Below, piece by piece: positions 13,102-26,100 of a stretch of DNA of 64,000 nucleotides (the stretch's first letter is position 1; each line of letters opens with the position of its first letter). Under the pieces are notes generated by a model. That model was not told the origin of the DNA and did no database searches. It worked only from the letters and a program-made list of their open reading frames with translations. This DNA is from Viola odorata (Eukaryota > Streptophyta > Magnoliopsida > Malpighiales > Violaceae), in contig OY829539.1 of NCBI GenBank assembly GCA_963691705.1, positions 46,075,656 through 46,139,655 on the forward strand. Reading direction: 5' to 3'. Made by a program: the position numbers and the translations under genes.

Positions 13102-13702
13102 GGCTGATCCTCTAATGCATTTCATGCAACATTGCCAATCGCCAACTTGTCGATCATAACTTAAATTCTCCTGGGTTCATCATCTGGTGCTTGGTAACCA
13201 GAAGTATTGTAATGTTTATAGAATATTGTCGACTGGTATTTATTACTTGAAGTTAAAGTGGCCGTTGTTTCTGTTATATGGTTCTCAACTTCTCATGCTC
13301 CTTGTGGCGTTGGAACCTTTGTACCTTTGCGGTGAAAAATTAATGTAAAATTCCGAAGAAACGGACATATCGTACAGAATATTTACCGCAAATTGAAAGT
13401 AGAAAGTACCGGATGTAACAATCGATAACACAAGTGCAAAGTTCAGCAGCAAAATCAACTTGTATGTAGCAACTACATTGCAAAAGAATAAGATGTGGAA
13501 CATTATCATGATTATGTCACAGTTTTTCGCCCCTCGCAACTAAAGCATATATCAATACAACAACGATGAAATTCAAGCTTCGGCTCGATCTATGGAATGA
13601 ATAAAAGAACAAAAAAATAGAACCATAAAAAAAGTGTCAATGGCTACAGATATATCTAGGATTTGATTTTCTGGTACCTACTGCTGTGGGTTGTACATTA
13701 CC
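13102..13702. other. Convergent 3' region between VTC2-like and HERK2-like genes
   Basis: The 600 bases hold the 3' untranslated regions of two genes that point at each other. No further gene is visible. Confidence 0.6.
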
Positions 13703-16243
13703 TCACTTATGGTGTTGTGGTTTGCATTTGCCATCATCTAAAAGGTAAGGTTGTTGCTTCTCTTCCTCCTCCAGTCTCTCTTCTACATCATCATTCAAAG
13801 CCTGACTACATGAAAGGGAATTTTGTGCGGCATTGGCTCGCGTCCAAGCTTCATGAAGCTGCAAGACATACTCCAGATGCCACAAAACTTCTCCCATGGT
13901 CGGTCGGCTCTTTCCCTCATCCGCAAGACATTTCTCTGCGATTTCCCCGAATTTTCTCAATGATTCAGGGCAGCAATTCCCTTTAAGACATCCATCAATG
14001 ATGGTTTCGAGAGACCTCTGTCTTTGCCACTTCATTGCCCACTCTGCAAGGTTGATCTCATCTCTTGGTAATGTTGGGTTTATGACAGGTCGAGAGCAAA
14101 GAACTTCGAATAACACCACACCAAAAGAATAAACATCAGATTTCTCTGTCAACTGCTGTCTGCGAAAATATTCGGGATCAAGGTATCCAAAGCTCCCTTT
14201 CACTGCTGTACTAACATGGGTATGGTCCCAAGCAGGACCAGTCTTGGACAAACCAAAGTCGGACATTTTGGCTACGAAATTCTCATCAAGCAATATGTTG
14301 GTTGTTTTAACATCCCGGTGAATGATCCCTCGATCTGCTCCTGTATGGAGGTAATGAAGTCCCCGTGCAGCACCAATGCACACTTCTAACCGCTGCTTCC
14401 AAGTCAATGCAGGGAGATTGCTTCCGAAAAGATGACTTCTAAGAGTCCCGTTCGCCATGTATTCATAAACCAGAATCATTTCGGTGTGTTCGTCACAGAA
14501 CCCAATCAACGACACCAAATGTCTGTGCCTAAGCTTTGAGAGCAGCTCAATCTCTGTCTCAAATTCGGCCAGGCCTTGGTCAGATTGAGGGTTTGCCCGC
14601 TTAATTGCAGTAAGGGTGCCATCTTCAATCTCCCCTTTATATACTTTGCCAAAACCTCCCACTCCAATCACCAGACTGTCATCAAAATTATTTGTGGCTG
14701 CACGAATTTCTGCCAAGGTAAATCGCTTCCCTGCTCTGATGGACCCCATGGACCCACCTACGCTTTGCGCCCCTCCCTTAGCATTAGCAACGCTACTTAT
14801 AACACCACCATGCATGAATAGAGGCCGCCATCCATGAGAGTTGTTTTTGGTGTCACTGCATTCTCTTCTCCGGTTTTTACAGAAACAGAACATCACAGTA
14901 AATATAATAGCCAGAATGAGAACCGAACCTACACCAGCTCCAATTCCCACCAACAGAACCCTAGACTTAGAATTTCCTGCAGGATTCCCAGTTGAATTGG
15001 ATCTCTCAGCATAGGCAAGATTACCATTTCGGCTAAGCTTGAAAATCTCGAGCCCATTCAAGAGAGCATCGGTTCCTGCAGCACCAACCGTGGTGTCAGG
15101 ACCCAGTTGAACCCAAAGTGTGTCAACTGCAGAGGACACTGCATCGAGATAATCCTGATGATATGCTCGGTTCTTGCCCCCTGCTCGTACAAACACATCG
15201 AAATTGTCAGCAGCTGTCCTGTTGTTTATGTAGATCCTGAAGATCCTCTGGTTTGCCTTGTTGTATTCCAGTTCACAGAAATGTAAGCGGACTAAATAAT
15301 CAAAACCAGGATCAACTTCAAATTTCCACGACATATTAAACCTTTTCTCCAAGACTTCAGTGTTTGACATAGTTCTTGCTGTCTCATATACAAGAAGAGG
15401 AGCCACTGAAGAATCATTAGTGGAAGCATACGTGATATTCGAACTATTGTTGATTTCAACACCAGCATCTGCCATAATCATGTAGCTGGAATCCACTTTC
15501 CACATCCTCCAAAGATTTGAATCTTGATCAGGTTTAATCTCAGGACCTCCAACATTCAACCTATACATAGTTTCAATCCCCCGGCCCGTCAAGTTAATAT
15601 TTGCATAACTTCCACCCACTTTATTAACCGAGTCTGTAACAAGCGTATCTACTACAGGCACAATCTCAATGGCATTGATGAACCCAAATGATCCTTTAGA
15701 AGGAATAAACTCTATGACAAGTACACCCAAGTGGACTCCCAGAATGTACTCTTTAACCAAGGAGAAGGAACTTGAATTGCTGTCAGACTTCAGCAAGTGC
15801 AAATTTTTGGCCGAGATCTCATCGGGAACATTGAACTCAGACACTAGCCGCTGACCATTAGCCACAACGCTAAATGAGGATTCATTTACATTATAGTTCT
15901 CAAACAGGAATGGACAAAAGTGGAGTCTGAGGAAATAGTCTTCTTGCGTTCCTTCAAATGTGTAGTTCAAACCACTGGAGAAAACCCGAGCTGTTTGGTA
16001 GAGTGGCCCATAAGTTGAATCACCACTGGCTGCTGAGATCGCAGCAGTGATGGTACCTGGAGAACTGACTGTGAAATTTGTATTAGGGGGCAAATCACCG
16101 ATCCATCTTCTTCCATCGACATTAACACTCTCATTCGTGCCACAATTTACAAGAATTGAATTCCCCTCAGCTCTTACATTGCTAATGCATACCAGTAAAA
16201 TGGCCATAAACATAAGACCCAAGACCTCTACTCTCAGTAACAT
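13703..16243 (-). CDS. HERK2: CrRLK1L receptor-like kinase, HERK2-like
   Basis: A plasma-membrane receptor kinase of the Catharanthus RLK1-like family, which senses cell-wall state and RALF-type signals during growth. Single exon of 846 aa from ATG 16243; the frame extends upstream only through a non-ATG codon. Order: signal peptide (1-25, ending NVRA), malectin-like ectodomain to about 410 with many N-glycosylation sites, one membrane span (about 429-456, followed by CKNRRR), then a kinase domain (about 521-790). The kinase has the glycine loop GVGGFGKVYKG, Lys in AIKRANP, catalytic HRDVKTTN, DFGLSK and GYLDPEY, so it should be active. AIKRANPQSDQGLAEFETEI and the tail match HERK2 better than FERONIA or THESEUS1 as I remember them. 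A single coding exon is typical for the family. Confidence 0.92.
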   Translation of the reverse strand: MLLRVEVLGLMFMAILLVCISNVRAEGNSILVNCGTNESVNVDGRRWIGDLPPNTNFTVSSPGTITAAISAASGDSTYGPLYQTARVFSSGLNYTFEGTQEDYFLRLHFCPFLFENYNVNESSFSVVANGQRLVSEFNVPDEISAKNLHLLKSDSNSSSFSLVKEYILGVHLGVLVIEFIPSKGSFGFINAIEIVPVVDTLVTDSVNKVGGSYANINLTGRGIETMYRLNVGGPEIKPDQDSNLWRMWKVDSSYMIMADAGVEINNSSNITYASTNDSSVAPLLVYETARTMSNTEVLEKRFNMSWKFEVDPGFDYLVRLHFCELEYNKANQRIFRIYINNRTAADNFDVFVRAGGKNRAYHQDYLDAVSSAVDTLWVQLGPDTTVGAAGTDALLNGLEIFKLSRNGNLAYAERSNSTGNPAGNSKSRVLLVGIGAGVGSVLILAIIFTVMFCFCKNRRRECSDTKNNSHGWRPLFMHGGVISSVANAKGGAQSVGGSMGSIRAGKRFTLAEIRAATNNFDDSLVIGVGGFGKVYKGEIEDGTLTAIKRANPQSDQGLAEFETEIELLSKLRHRHLVSLIGFCDEHTEMILVYEYMANGTLRSHLFGSNLPALTWKQRLEVCIGAARGLHYLHTGADRGIIHRDVKTTNILLDENFVAKMSDFGLSKTGPAWDHTHVSTAVKGSFGYLDPEYFRRQQLTEKSDVYSFGVVLFEVLCSRPVINPTLPRDEINLAEWAMKWQRQRSLETIIDGCLKGNCCPESLRKFGEIAEKCLADEGKSRPTMGEVLWHLEYVLQLHEAWTRANAAQNSLSCSQALNDDVEERLEEEEKQQPYLLDDGKCKPQHHK

Positions 16244-17090
16244 TTTCCCCTCACAAGATTTTCCTTCCAAAAGGGAATTGGATAGACAAAATCAACTACT
16301 GACGTGTAACAACAAACTGTATTTTACAGATTGCATAGAGCCCCAACTCTTCAAATCAGTTATATAACATAAACCAGTTAAATCTCCAAGAACAAACTAC
16401 TAAAGCTGAGGTTTCTCAGACAGTAAATTCGTAAAAGAACCGAAATTGCATTCCAGTTTCTGGAAAAACACTCGGGTTACCTTCTGAAATCCCCACCTGG
16501 GCAGGAGAAGCAAGAGTGGTGATGAAGGAGAAGCAGCAACTTTAACACAGTGGGGTTTGCAGATCTGAAACTTTTTGATCACCAAGAGAGGAACTGATCA
16601 AAATCATAGAAAGGTTGGTGGGTGGTGATGAAAGCAGAACATGGGTTGTTGTTGGATTAACTTTTTTTTTATAAAAATAAATGAAAACAGAACAGAACAA
16701 GAGAGAGTAGAGAGAGTACAAATCATCCTCCTGCTGTTGTGTGCTGTGTACTTGCAAAAGAGACAAGGAATCTTACATAATTAAAGCCCCACACTTTACT
16801 ATTTTTATCATTTAATCTATTCTTATTATATATACATGATACATGCATGCACTACACAGATTATTGGACTTCTAATTTCTGATTTCTTCAAGAAAAGAAA
16901 AGAAAAGAAAAGAGAGCTCACCTTCTTCTTATCTACTCCGTATTAGTCATCTAATCTTGCATGTCATTTTCCTAATTAATTAGTGAATTTATTATGCATA
17001 ACCAGAGTCAGATGGGGTTGGGTTCATTATTTGAGAGGAGGGTCACATCACATGCATTTGTCTGGAAGATGATGAGCAGTGATAGTATTA
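16244..17090. other. HERK2-like leader and promoter region
   Basis: Upstream sequence of the minus-strand kinase, with AG/CT-rich stretches (about 16660-16730) and an AAAAG microsatellite (about 16890-16912). Only unsupported short ORFs occur. An intron in the leader is possible, because consensus-like splice signals exist, but I cannot prove one. Confidence 0.4.
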
Positions 17091-17092
17091 TA

Positions 17093-17203
17093 CTCCCTCT
17101 TGAGTCTTGTTCTTTTGCTTTCAATATTCTATTCCACTCTCCACTCCCCACTAGGATTTTCAAAGATCAATTATTTTTTCTCCAAAAAAAAAAAAAAAGG
17201 GAG
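17093..17203. mobile_element. Stowaway-like MITE
   Basis: The 111 bases start CTCCCTCTTG and end AAAGGGAG, with TA on both sides (17091-17092 and 17204-17205). This matches the short CTCCCT terminal repeat and TA duplication of mariner-related Stowaway MITEs. The inside is T-rich with an A15 run. The terminal repeat is short, so a chance match is possible. Confidence 0.45.
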
Positions 17204-17205
17204 TA

Positions 17206-18254
17206 AAATAAATTATCTCTTGCCTTCCCTGCCCTCATCCGTACCAATAGTACCTACCCTTTATCAGTACTTTTTGCGTTGAGTAGGCGCCCGGAGACCT
17301 TGTCGATCTAAAATTGGCATTTTATTTTATACGAATGGATTAATCACATTTTAGTCCCGGAAGGACCAACTAGATTTCATAATTTCAATCATATCTTTTG
17401 TCGTTTTTGTCGGTCGAGTGAAAATTGATTAAAAAAATTATTTACAAATAAGAACGAAATATGTTACTCTTTCTTGTGCACAATAAATGACTTTTTCCAA
17501 CATATTTTTACTGTTCATAATACTTGTCATTTTATCTTTTCCGAATTATATATTTTGTGTAAATGACAATTTTTTTATGCATCAACCCAATTTGATAATG
17601 ATGTAGTAATTTGTGTGGAAATTAGAAGTAAAAATGAAATAATGTGGAATAAAATAAGATTAAAAATCATTATTCTACGGATTTTTACTACCTTATTTAT
17701 TTTGATCCGGAGAAAATATAAGAAATTGAAATAGCTACTTGTTCTAATAACATATCAAAAATACACCAGAAAAGTTCAATGGTAGAAAAATCAAATCAAA
17801 TCTTAACAGTTAACTCTTTCAGCATATGGATGTATCTACCTATTTCTGACAGACATTAATGATTTTAGTAAAAGTATTTCTTTCTTTATAACTAATCATG
17901 ACGAGTAAGTTGCATTAAATCCAAAGCCTAGCACTAAATGATTAGACAACTTAAAATACCTAACCATCCTACCCTAATCACCTATATTTAGTGATACGAT
18001 CCTAGTTGCGTAGGATATGTAGCACGTAATTCTGATCGTTGTTTAAGGATGGATTTCGATGCGGAAATAATGAACTCGACGAGTACGAGCTTAGACCACT
18101 CAGCTAACCTGTGCTCAGAGCCCTAACCGATTTCAAGTCAAGGATCTTGTATAGCAATCACAAAAAATAAAAAACAGCTATGTAATTAACTGTTGTTAGA
18201 ATATTTATATCACAAATAATAAACCTTGTGTTCAGTGGGCGAGAAATTTCTTCA
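17206..18254. other. AT-rich intergenic DNA
   Basis: No coding region, RNA gene or clear element end is visible. From about 17990 the composition changes to less AT-rich repeat-like sequence that continues to about 19800. Confidence 0.4.
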
Positions 18255-18555
18255 TACTGACAATGATAGGGTAGCTATTCACCCGATAACTACGATTCTG
18301 AAAACTGTTCATATAGGGTAGATATTCACCCGATATATAACGTTCTGAATTAATATTCATCTAGGGTAGATATTCACCCGTTATATAACATTCTGAATTA
18401 ATATTCACTCGGGGTAGATATTCACCCGTTATATAACGTTCTAAATTAATATTCATTCGGGGTAGATATCCACCCGTTATATAACGTTCTGAATTAATAT
18501 TCATTCGAGGTAGATATTCACTCGTTATATAACATTCTGAATTAATATTCATCTT
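18255..18555. repeat. 48-bp minisatellite, about six copies
   Basis: The core GGTAGATATTCACCCG starts at 18269 (diverged), 18317, 18365, 18413, 18461 and 18509, exactly 48 bases apart. The last copies are the most alike and the first is diverged. Because 48 is a multiple of three, a repetitive 65-codon ORF appears on the minus strand, but no start context or domain supports it as a gene. Confidence 0.9.
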
Positions 18556-20113
18556 CAAAATTTAACTCAAAACACAGAAGAAAACAAGACTTGAAAGAAA
18601 AAGAATTCTTTGGGTAGGGCTTAATGTTGTTGGTGTACCCGTTGTATGCGTTAGTGATGAACATAGAGAGCCCATTAAGAGAAGATGACAAGCAGTAAGA
18701 TGTCGTTGGCTTCCTTACTGGATCTTACACTTATTCCTCACTGATATTATTATTAACAATAATAATAACAATTTGCCCATGCCAATTAATAAATATATTG
18801 AGAGGCTTTAGACGTCAATGAACTCACTTGATCATCTAAATGCTATCAACGAAAGCACTAAAATGATAATAATTGAAACCGGGTGAGGGTTAATTTGTAA
18901 TATGGTACCTGGACCAGACCGGGTTTGAGTCTCATTACTCCCTGTACTCTCGATTCATTGGTCCTTCGCGTTCCGTCCGATGGTACCTGAAAAGTACGCC
19001 GGGGGGTTGCCCCAGCGTATACACTCCGACGATCAAATCAGTCGGCAATCATTACGAGTATATATCTAAATATACTGTTCGTACCTACCTTAAGGTATTT
19101 ACGATGATGCCATTATAATTAATATGTTGGTACATACCTGCATGCCATTACCTGTTACTGTTACTGTACATGTCGTTACTGTATGTGTGCATGCCGTTTC
19201 TGTGCTACCGGCACCATGTTGTCCGTTAGCTTGTGTATAATAATGGGTCATGCCGTTACCCCTTGTGCATGCCAGTACCATGCATGCTATTACCAAGCAG
19301 TCCATTAGCATGTATGCATGCGTCGCAGTACCTTCCATTAGCAATCTGGCCACCTTGGTTTCTTAGACAACTGTTGCTTGGTGATTTGCGATAATTATGC
19401 CTTGGTCAAACCTTGCTTGCAGCAGGATAAAGATGATGAGAATCATGGTGTGATGAAGGGTGGAGATCATGTGATGTGTGGCGGTGATGGCACCTTTGGC
19501 CAAGTGAGCCTCCTTTCCCTCCTTCCATGCGCAACAAAGATGATGACGAAGTGTGGAAGAAGATGTCCCCCTTTTCTCTCATGCGAGAGAGGTATTTATA
19601 TACCCACTTCTAATTGTTACTCAAGTGTTATAAAGAGCAATAAATGCCATTAATGGCGTGTTTATTTCCGCAACAATTATTGTCATTAACTGCGTGTTTA
19701 ATGTCTGGATTAAAATTTTCTTTCGATATTTATTAGTATTATCAACTACTTTTCAGTACTTTTATTATTTATTTTAATTATCGTTAGTTTTTTTTTACGC
19801 GTACTAATTTAATCGTTGAAGTGTTTAGAGGGTGATTTATACGAGGAAAAGAATACATGCGCGATGATGTTTATAAGCGAGAATTTTTATGAAGCGATAA
19901 TTATAATGAAGAGTGAATTATTATTACTATTATTATTTTCTTTGATGATTTTGACTTTAGAAATGGGTCAGCGAAATTATTTAAAAAATATATATATAGA
20001 AAGAAAGAAGTTGCTCCCCTCCTACTTGGATTTCCCTCCCTCTCTTGTCCCTTCCTTCTTCAAACTAACATCTACTCACAGTGATTCGCAGCGAAGGAGA
20101 GAGAAGGAGAGGA
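18556..20113. other. Repeat-derived region, possibly a degenerate LTR, before the NAGK gene
   Basis: A repeat-like stretch includes GGGGTTGCCCCAGCG near 18999, a phrase I associate with LTRs. At 19129-19345 there is a patch of diverged CATGCCGTTACC-like units. On the minus strand a TATATAAATACC near 19591-19602 could be an LTR TATA box. I cannot delimit ends or a target duplication. The last 100 bases are purine-rich leader of the next gene. Confidence 0.35.
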
Positions 20114-23100
20114 ATGAGGAATTGCAGGGAAAGAAATGGAGAGATTGGGGTATTTGCGAAGGGTCGTCTTGAAGTTGAAGAAGTAGAAGATGAGAGTGAT
20201 GATGGGGTGATGTTGGGTTTGGATGGAGGTACCACCTCCACTGTCTGCGTATGCGTACCTTTCTCCAAAACCCTACCTAACCCTCTCCCCATCCTCGCCC
20301 GAGCAGTCGCTGGTTGCTCCAATCACAACAGCATTGGAGGTATATATCCTTGTCTTCTCCATCATTTTTGTGCAATTTTTTCTTTTAGGTTTTATTAAAT
20401 GTGCTGTTTGTATAATGTTTTAGTCAGCTCATCTAATCTAATGTCGGTGTCAATTTGTTTCCATGTCTTGTGCTTGATTTTCTCTCTTGATCATTTTTGT
20501 TCAATTTCTTTCGTTCCCCATGTTATCTCTTCTACCCAGCTCTTACCAATTTTGAAGGTAAGCTTCCAGTTTATCATCTTGGGACTTGTTCTCTTCAAAA
20601 TTTGAGCTATATGTCTCAAATTAGTCTACTTTTGGGAATAACAGTTGCCTTGATTTTGGGCTTTTCTTTTGTGTAAGGAAATTTTAATACCATTGACCTG
20701 CTTCTGATGGTTTTAGCTAACTTCCCTGTCATTTCCACTGAGGATACCAGCTTCTCATGACATAACTTATGATCAGAAACATCAGATTATTTTGCTGCTA
20801 ATTTGATCAGCATTTTGCACTGTTGGCTTAAATTCTGCTCAATTTTATGGTAGTCTTACCTGAACTGGCAGGTGCTCATTCATTTTGTTCTCTGCGTGTG
20901 TTAATGCACTAAACTGATGTTGATATTTGGCCTTTGACAACACTAATAGGAGTGTTTCTGTCAATCATCCAATCAAGAGTTTGTGGTGTTGGGATGGGAA
21001 TAGAAAGTAGGTTATCATTATCTTTCTTAACACCAAATGGAAGGGCTAGCATGAACTACATTACACTCAATCTAGAGGATGCTATGGCATTACTCTCTTC
21101 CAGCGATCAGTAGTAGACAACCATGAGATAGTTGCAGAGCAGATGCTAGTCATGGAACTGTCTTAGAGCTATGATTTCTATCAAATCTCCAGAAGTTGGC
21201 CTCAACATGAACGTGATGAATTTGCACCCTTCAATTTCTAGAAACAAATCTTGAATTTCATAAAGCGAACAGTCTTTTCTTGAAAGTCTTGGGCTTTCCC
21301 CTCAACATCCTTTTGTTTTTAATTAGCTTGCTCTTGCTGTTTTCAGTCTCATATTGGTGTCCTATCTCCAAATTTTAAAGCAATGCCACCCACTACCTTC
21401 CCATTTCTGGCAATATCCATGAATGTCTATATGACCAGTTACCCACCCTCTTTAACTTGAAATAGGGTGGTGGTTTTTCCAATAACTCACATGTTCAAAC
21501 ATTTCATTTCACCTGTGACAGTCCTAGATTCAATGACCGTAACTTATTTGTTGCAGTTCTAAAACCATGTACAGTGAATATAAATTATGCTATTGATTTC
21601 CACTTCTTCATTTGTTCCTTGTAAGTCTATAGGTTTGATAATACTATTTAGCTTGTCCTTTCCTGCTTTTTAACAATTCCATGGATGTGGAGAGAGACCA
21701 CTATTGTGATTTGATTTCTGTAATTTACTATTCGTATTCATATCCTACAGAAAGTGCTGCAAGGGATACATTAGCAGAGCTTATGGCTGAAACCCTTTCA
21801 AAATCAGGCTCAAATCATTCTGCTGTCCGTGCTGTTTGCTTGGGAATTTCGGGTGTTAACCATCCAAGTGATCAGGAAAGAATACTAAATTGGCTAAGGT
21901 TTGCTATTTGCACTTTTCTAGTAAATTTTACTGTAAAAGTAAATTATAACTATCCTATGTACAAATCATACTTTCTTTACCCTCGTAGTGATTCCATTCG
22001 GCATAGTTTATTCCAAGATTGAGAACGTTTACCTGCTGTATAATTTTTTTGAATTATCTTTCTCGTTCTTACTTGGATTGGTTTTGGAGTAGAATCAAAA
22101 GACTTATTTAAGATTTTAGTATATTGGTCAGACATGTGGACAATACAGTACTGGTTTAGGTTAAGAAGAAAGCCTTTCCCGGCTTTGTTTTTGGATAGGA
22201 TTCATGAAAGGCAATCTTCATGATTTGATGCACTTATTTGATTTGAGAAATCCACCCTAATGTTTCCCATGTCTGTTTTGTTAGAAACGTTTTTTAGTGA
22301 AAGTGGTCTCTGCCTGCCTTTAAGCCTCCTCCGAATCCCACTGCCATAACACTTTTGCAACTTCATGTTTACTATAGATTTTGGGTTCCTATCTTTTGTT
22401 TTATCATTTGATGTCCTTCGACTCATTCCTAAAGGTAAGAAATGATGGTCACTGTACCATGTTGCTGCTTCCATTCCTTGGCGTGCTCTCCATTGCTCTG
22501 TTCGATGCAAAACATTTTGGTTCATGGTTTTGGATTCCAGCAACAATTCACTGGTAGCTTGTTTCTTGTCCTTGCTTAAAAAATTGCATCATTCCTAGTT
22601 ACCTGGTTCTGAATCAAAAGATTTTCACAGGAACATATTCCCTAGCCATGTGAAATTGTACGTCTATAATGATGCTGTTGCTGCTTTGGCAAGTGGGACT
22701 ATGGGAAAGCTGCATGGCTGTGTTTTAATTGCTGGTACGGGGTGTATTTCTTATGGATTTTCTGAAGATGGTAGAGAAGCTCGGGCTTCAGGTGTAGGAC
22801 CTGTCTTAGGTGATTGGGGAAGGTGCGTACTTCCTGCTTGGTGTGTGATTAGTTCTATGATTGACAAAATGAGCCTATATTTTTTCTTCTTATTGTTATT
22901 GATATTTTTGTTGTATATTGAGTTTTATCTTACTAGACATTCCATCAATATAAGTGTGTTTTACTTTTTATCAGCCTACATTATCTCTTCTTTTAACAAC
23001 AAAGTTTAACTAGTATTGAATCTGATGATATTAGACATTCCATCAAAGATAACAAGTGTGTTTTACTTATTATAACTGCTAAATTAGCTCTTCTTTTAAC

Positions 23101-26100
23101 ACTAAAGTTTAACTACGTTATGAATTTCACCTTAAAAATTGATGTACAAATGCTATAATTGAAACTTGCATGTTCAAGTAAAACTGTGGATGTCATGCGC
23201 TGTGCACCAGCCCGAAGTTATTTTGGAACTGTACTTAACACAATGTTGAGCAGCATACAGTATTAAGAACCAGCAAGCTTCCAAGCAGTCTGGTTAAAAC
23301 TTTAAACCATCTAATTTAGGGAGTAGCACTAACATGTAAAAGCTGAGGCAGTGAGTACTGTAAAAAGGACTTGATGGAAAGAGTTTCATTCCTGTTAAAT
23401 GGCTGTAGGAAAACTGAGCCACAAGTGATACTTGTTGATGGTTGCTATATGATTCATTTCTTACTGCCTTCCAATAAGGTTAGATACCTTTGTATTTTCC
23501 TTGGAACGGTACTTGATATTCATAAGATAATTTTCCTTTCAATAAAACGAAGATTTTCACCTCTAACAATTTTTAGCCCTAGTCTCTCTTGGAATTGTTT
23601 TTGGCTTTTAACGTTTAACTGCATTATTAAAGTAGCTGAAGGGAAAAAAGAACTTCAAAAAGTATTTTGATAATATGGTGTGGTTGAACTAAAGTTGAAA
23701 ATAAAATAAAATAAAATAAAATAAACATTTCATGTTATCAATATTATGAAGAGAAGTAATAAGTGTATAGATGGTTATAAAAAATAATTCTATTCAAGTT
23801 ATAAAGAAAACAATTAAAGATGGATGGCTAATTTTTCTCTTCAATAACTTAAAAGCTCTAATCACAGATTTCCTAAATACACTATAAGCTAACATAAAAA
23901 GCTGAAAGGAAAGGTAGTGAAACAAGTAAAATAACTTAGATGTAACATTAAGCTAAAAGCTGTTTGAAAACTGAACCTAATCAGGATTGTCACATGGCAT
24001 TATGTGTACATTGTGAAGTGATTGCAACTTCTTAGCTCCTTGCTAAAGAGGAAGGAAAACAATATGAGCAAGAGCCTGTTTGAACACCCAAAAGTTGCTG
24101 CAAGTTAAATTTGGAAGGGTAATTTTGTGGAGTAAAATCAATATGTTGCTTCTAAGACACTAAAATGTTCAATAGAACGGCATGCAATAAGAAAATAGTT
24201 GGTAAATCTAGCACAGGCATATTTGGTGCACATCTCAGGAAAAAGGCCTAGTGACCAAGTGTAGAACTTGGTCTGCAAGAGTATGTTGAAATTTTTCGAA
24301 GAACCATTTTACTTTATTGTCTGCTGTTAATCGCTGGACTTGTAATTTTTATTCCTATGCTTAAATAATCATAATGTTTGATTGGATATTGTCCTCACTT
24401 GGTTTTCGAATGCCCAGAGAAATGGGAAAGATATTATTGTAACGTATCGAGTTTTCTTTTCCTGATAAGAAAAAAACTAGAAGGAATTATATTTTGAGTC
24501 ATAAAACTGTGTTTTGTGCACGCCACTATGACAACGTAGTTTGCTCTTATGTCTTCGCTTTCTTTGATAATTTTCATGTGGCTATTTGCAGTGGATATGG
24601 AATTTCTGCGCAGGCACTGACTGCGGTAATAAGGGCTCATGATGGTCGAGGTCCGCAGACAATGCTGACAAATAAAATTCTAAAGGCACTTGGTCTTTCT
24701 TCTCCTGATGAACTCATTGGGTACCTCCTCCAATGCTTAGAACTATGGCTATCAACTCTTCGTTTTGTCATTGGTTTGAAATGTCAATTCTAGGCGCCTT
24801 GCAATATTTTGGTGTTCTTTCTTTTTAGGGTCTGTTATTTATTTGCTCCTCTCATTCTTTTCAACTACTACAACCTGCAAAAGGTGTACTTTTCATTCCT
24901 GAAAAGTATAGCTGACAATTTGATTGAGGTTAGATTGATCAAATCTTTTGTATGTGTTAAAAAAGGATAGCATGAATTTGGTTCTCATGGTGAGAATGAG
25001 AGAGACCGTTAACAGAATCCTAGGTCTTCATTCATGAGTCATGACCTATTCGATTGAATTGAATTTCCATCTCAAGGGACTGGATGTGCTCTACCTCTTC
25101 TGTAGGACAGGAAAAGGGATCCTTGTTAGATTGTTTGGCGTGAGGAATCTTGTGGTACAGCTACTGTTTATTTGTTTTTTACATTGGAATTTAATTGTTA
25201 AGGGGAATTTGGTATTTAGGGTTTTTATTAACTAGGTAAATGAAGGGGGTAAAGTGAGTTGAATAAGCTGGGAAAATTAAAGGTTCTTGGACTGCTGCTC
25301 TACAGCTGTTACCAGTATCCTAAACAGTAATTTCAGGGTTAATGGAAAAGGCTAAGGTAAAAGAAAGATAATCGATTCTGGGTACAGATCACACAGCTAA
25401 TACCTGTGCTTTTTGTGATGAAACATTCAACAAAGTGTTAGTTGTTAGGGTAGTTAGCATGGTTAGCTCATGGGTTAGTTACTATACATCACCACATACC
25501 ACAACCACCACCAGTTTTTCCATTTCCGATCATAACATACAGTTTACAAGCTTAGGCATTTATAAACTCACTGCTATTATAAACCTTGGTGAACTCCTAT
25601 TAAATAGGGTTTGACTTGTGAATTAGGAAAACATAGTTATTACCATCTTAGTAAGAACTATACAAACAACTCCTTTGACTAATAACAGGATGCTACACTC
25701 ATGAATAGAAGCCTTGACATGGATTTTTTTCTAAAAATCTGGAAATTGCAGATAGAAGCACATATTTTGTCGTTCTTGTCTGCATCAAGAGGTGAAGAGA
25801 CTTGATGCCAAATCCATCAGTGAGCCTTTGACGAATACAGCCTATTCACAGATGCTTCTGCTTTATTTTAATTGGAAGAGATCATATATCCTGTATCTAT
25901 TTCTACCGATCCAACATGCCTGCTCACCTGTCTGATAGTATGATGTGTCATTCTCTTTGCATCGGAGTTGAAGACTCTTTGCTTGAATCATGTGATAGTT
26001 AGCTCAAAATAAATAGGAACACTAAAGGCCTGGTCCTGGATGGCACCCCTATGACAGTATGGGACAAGGGAGAGAGAATCGGCTAAGACTGATTTCTAGT

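Noticed and set aside
13896..16367. Plus-strand ORFs opposite the HERK2-like kinase
   Set aside because: The minus strand has a full-length conserved kinase; these are mirror frames.
18255..18555. CRISPR-like regular repeats
   Set aside because: The repeats abut without unique spacers, and this is a plant nuclear sequence.
18361..18558. Repetitive 65-codon minus-strand ORF
   Set aside because: Its frame exists only because the minisatellite unit is 48 bases; no start context or family.
19099..19353. 84-codon Cys/Thr-rich minus-strand ORF
   Set aside because: It arises from the CATGCC/GTTACC repeat patch and has no recognisable family.
19816..20172. 118-codon plus-strand ORF before NAGK
   Set aside because: Low-complexity frame that overlaps the NAGK start in another frame; the conserved NAGK frame wins.
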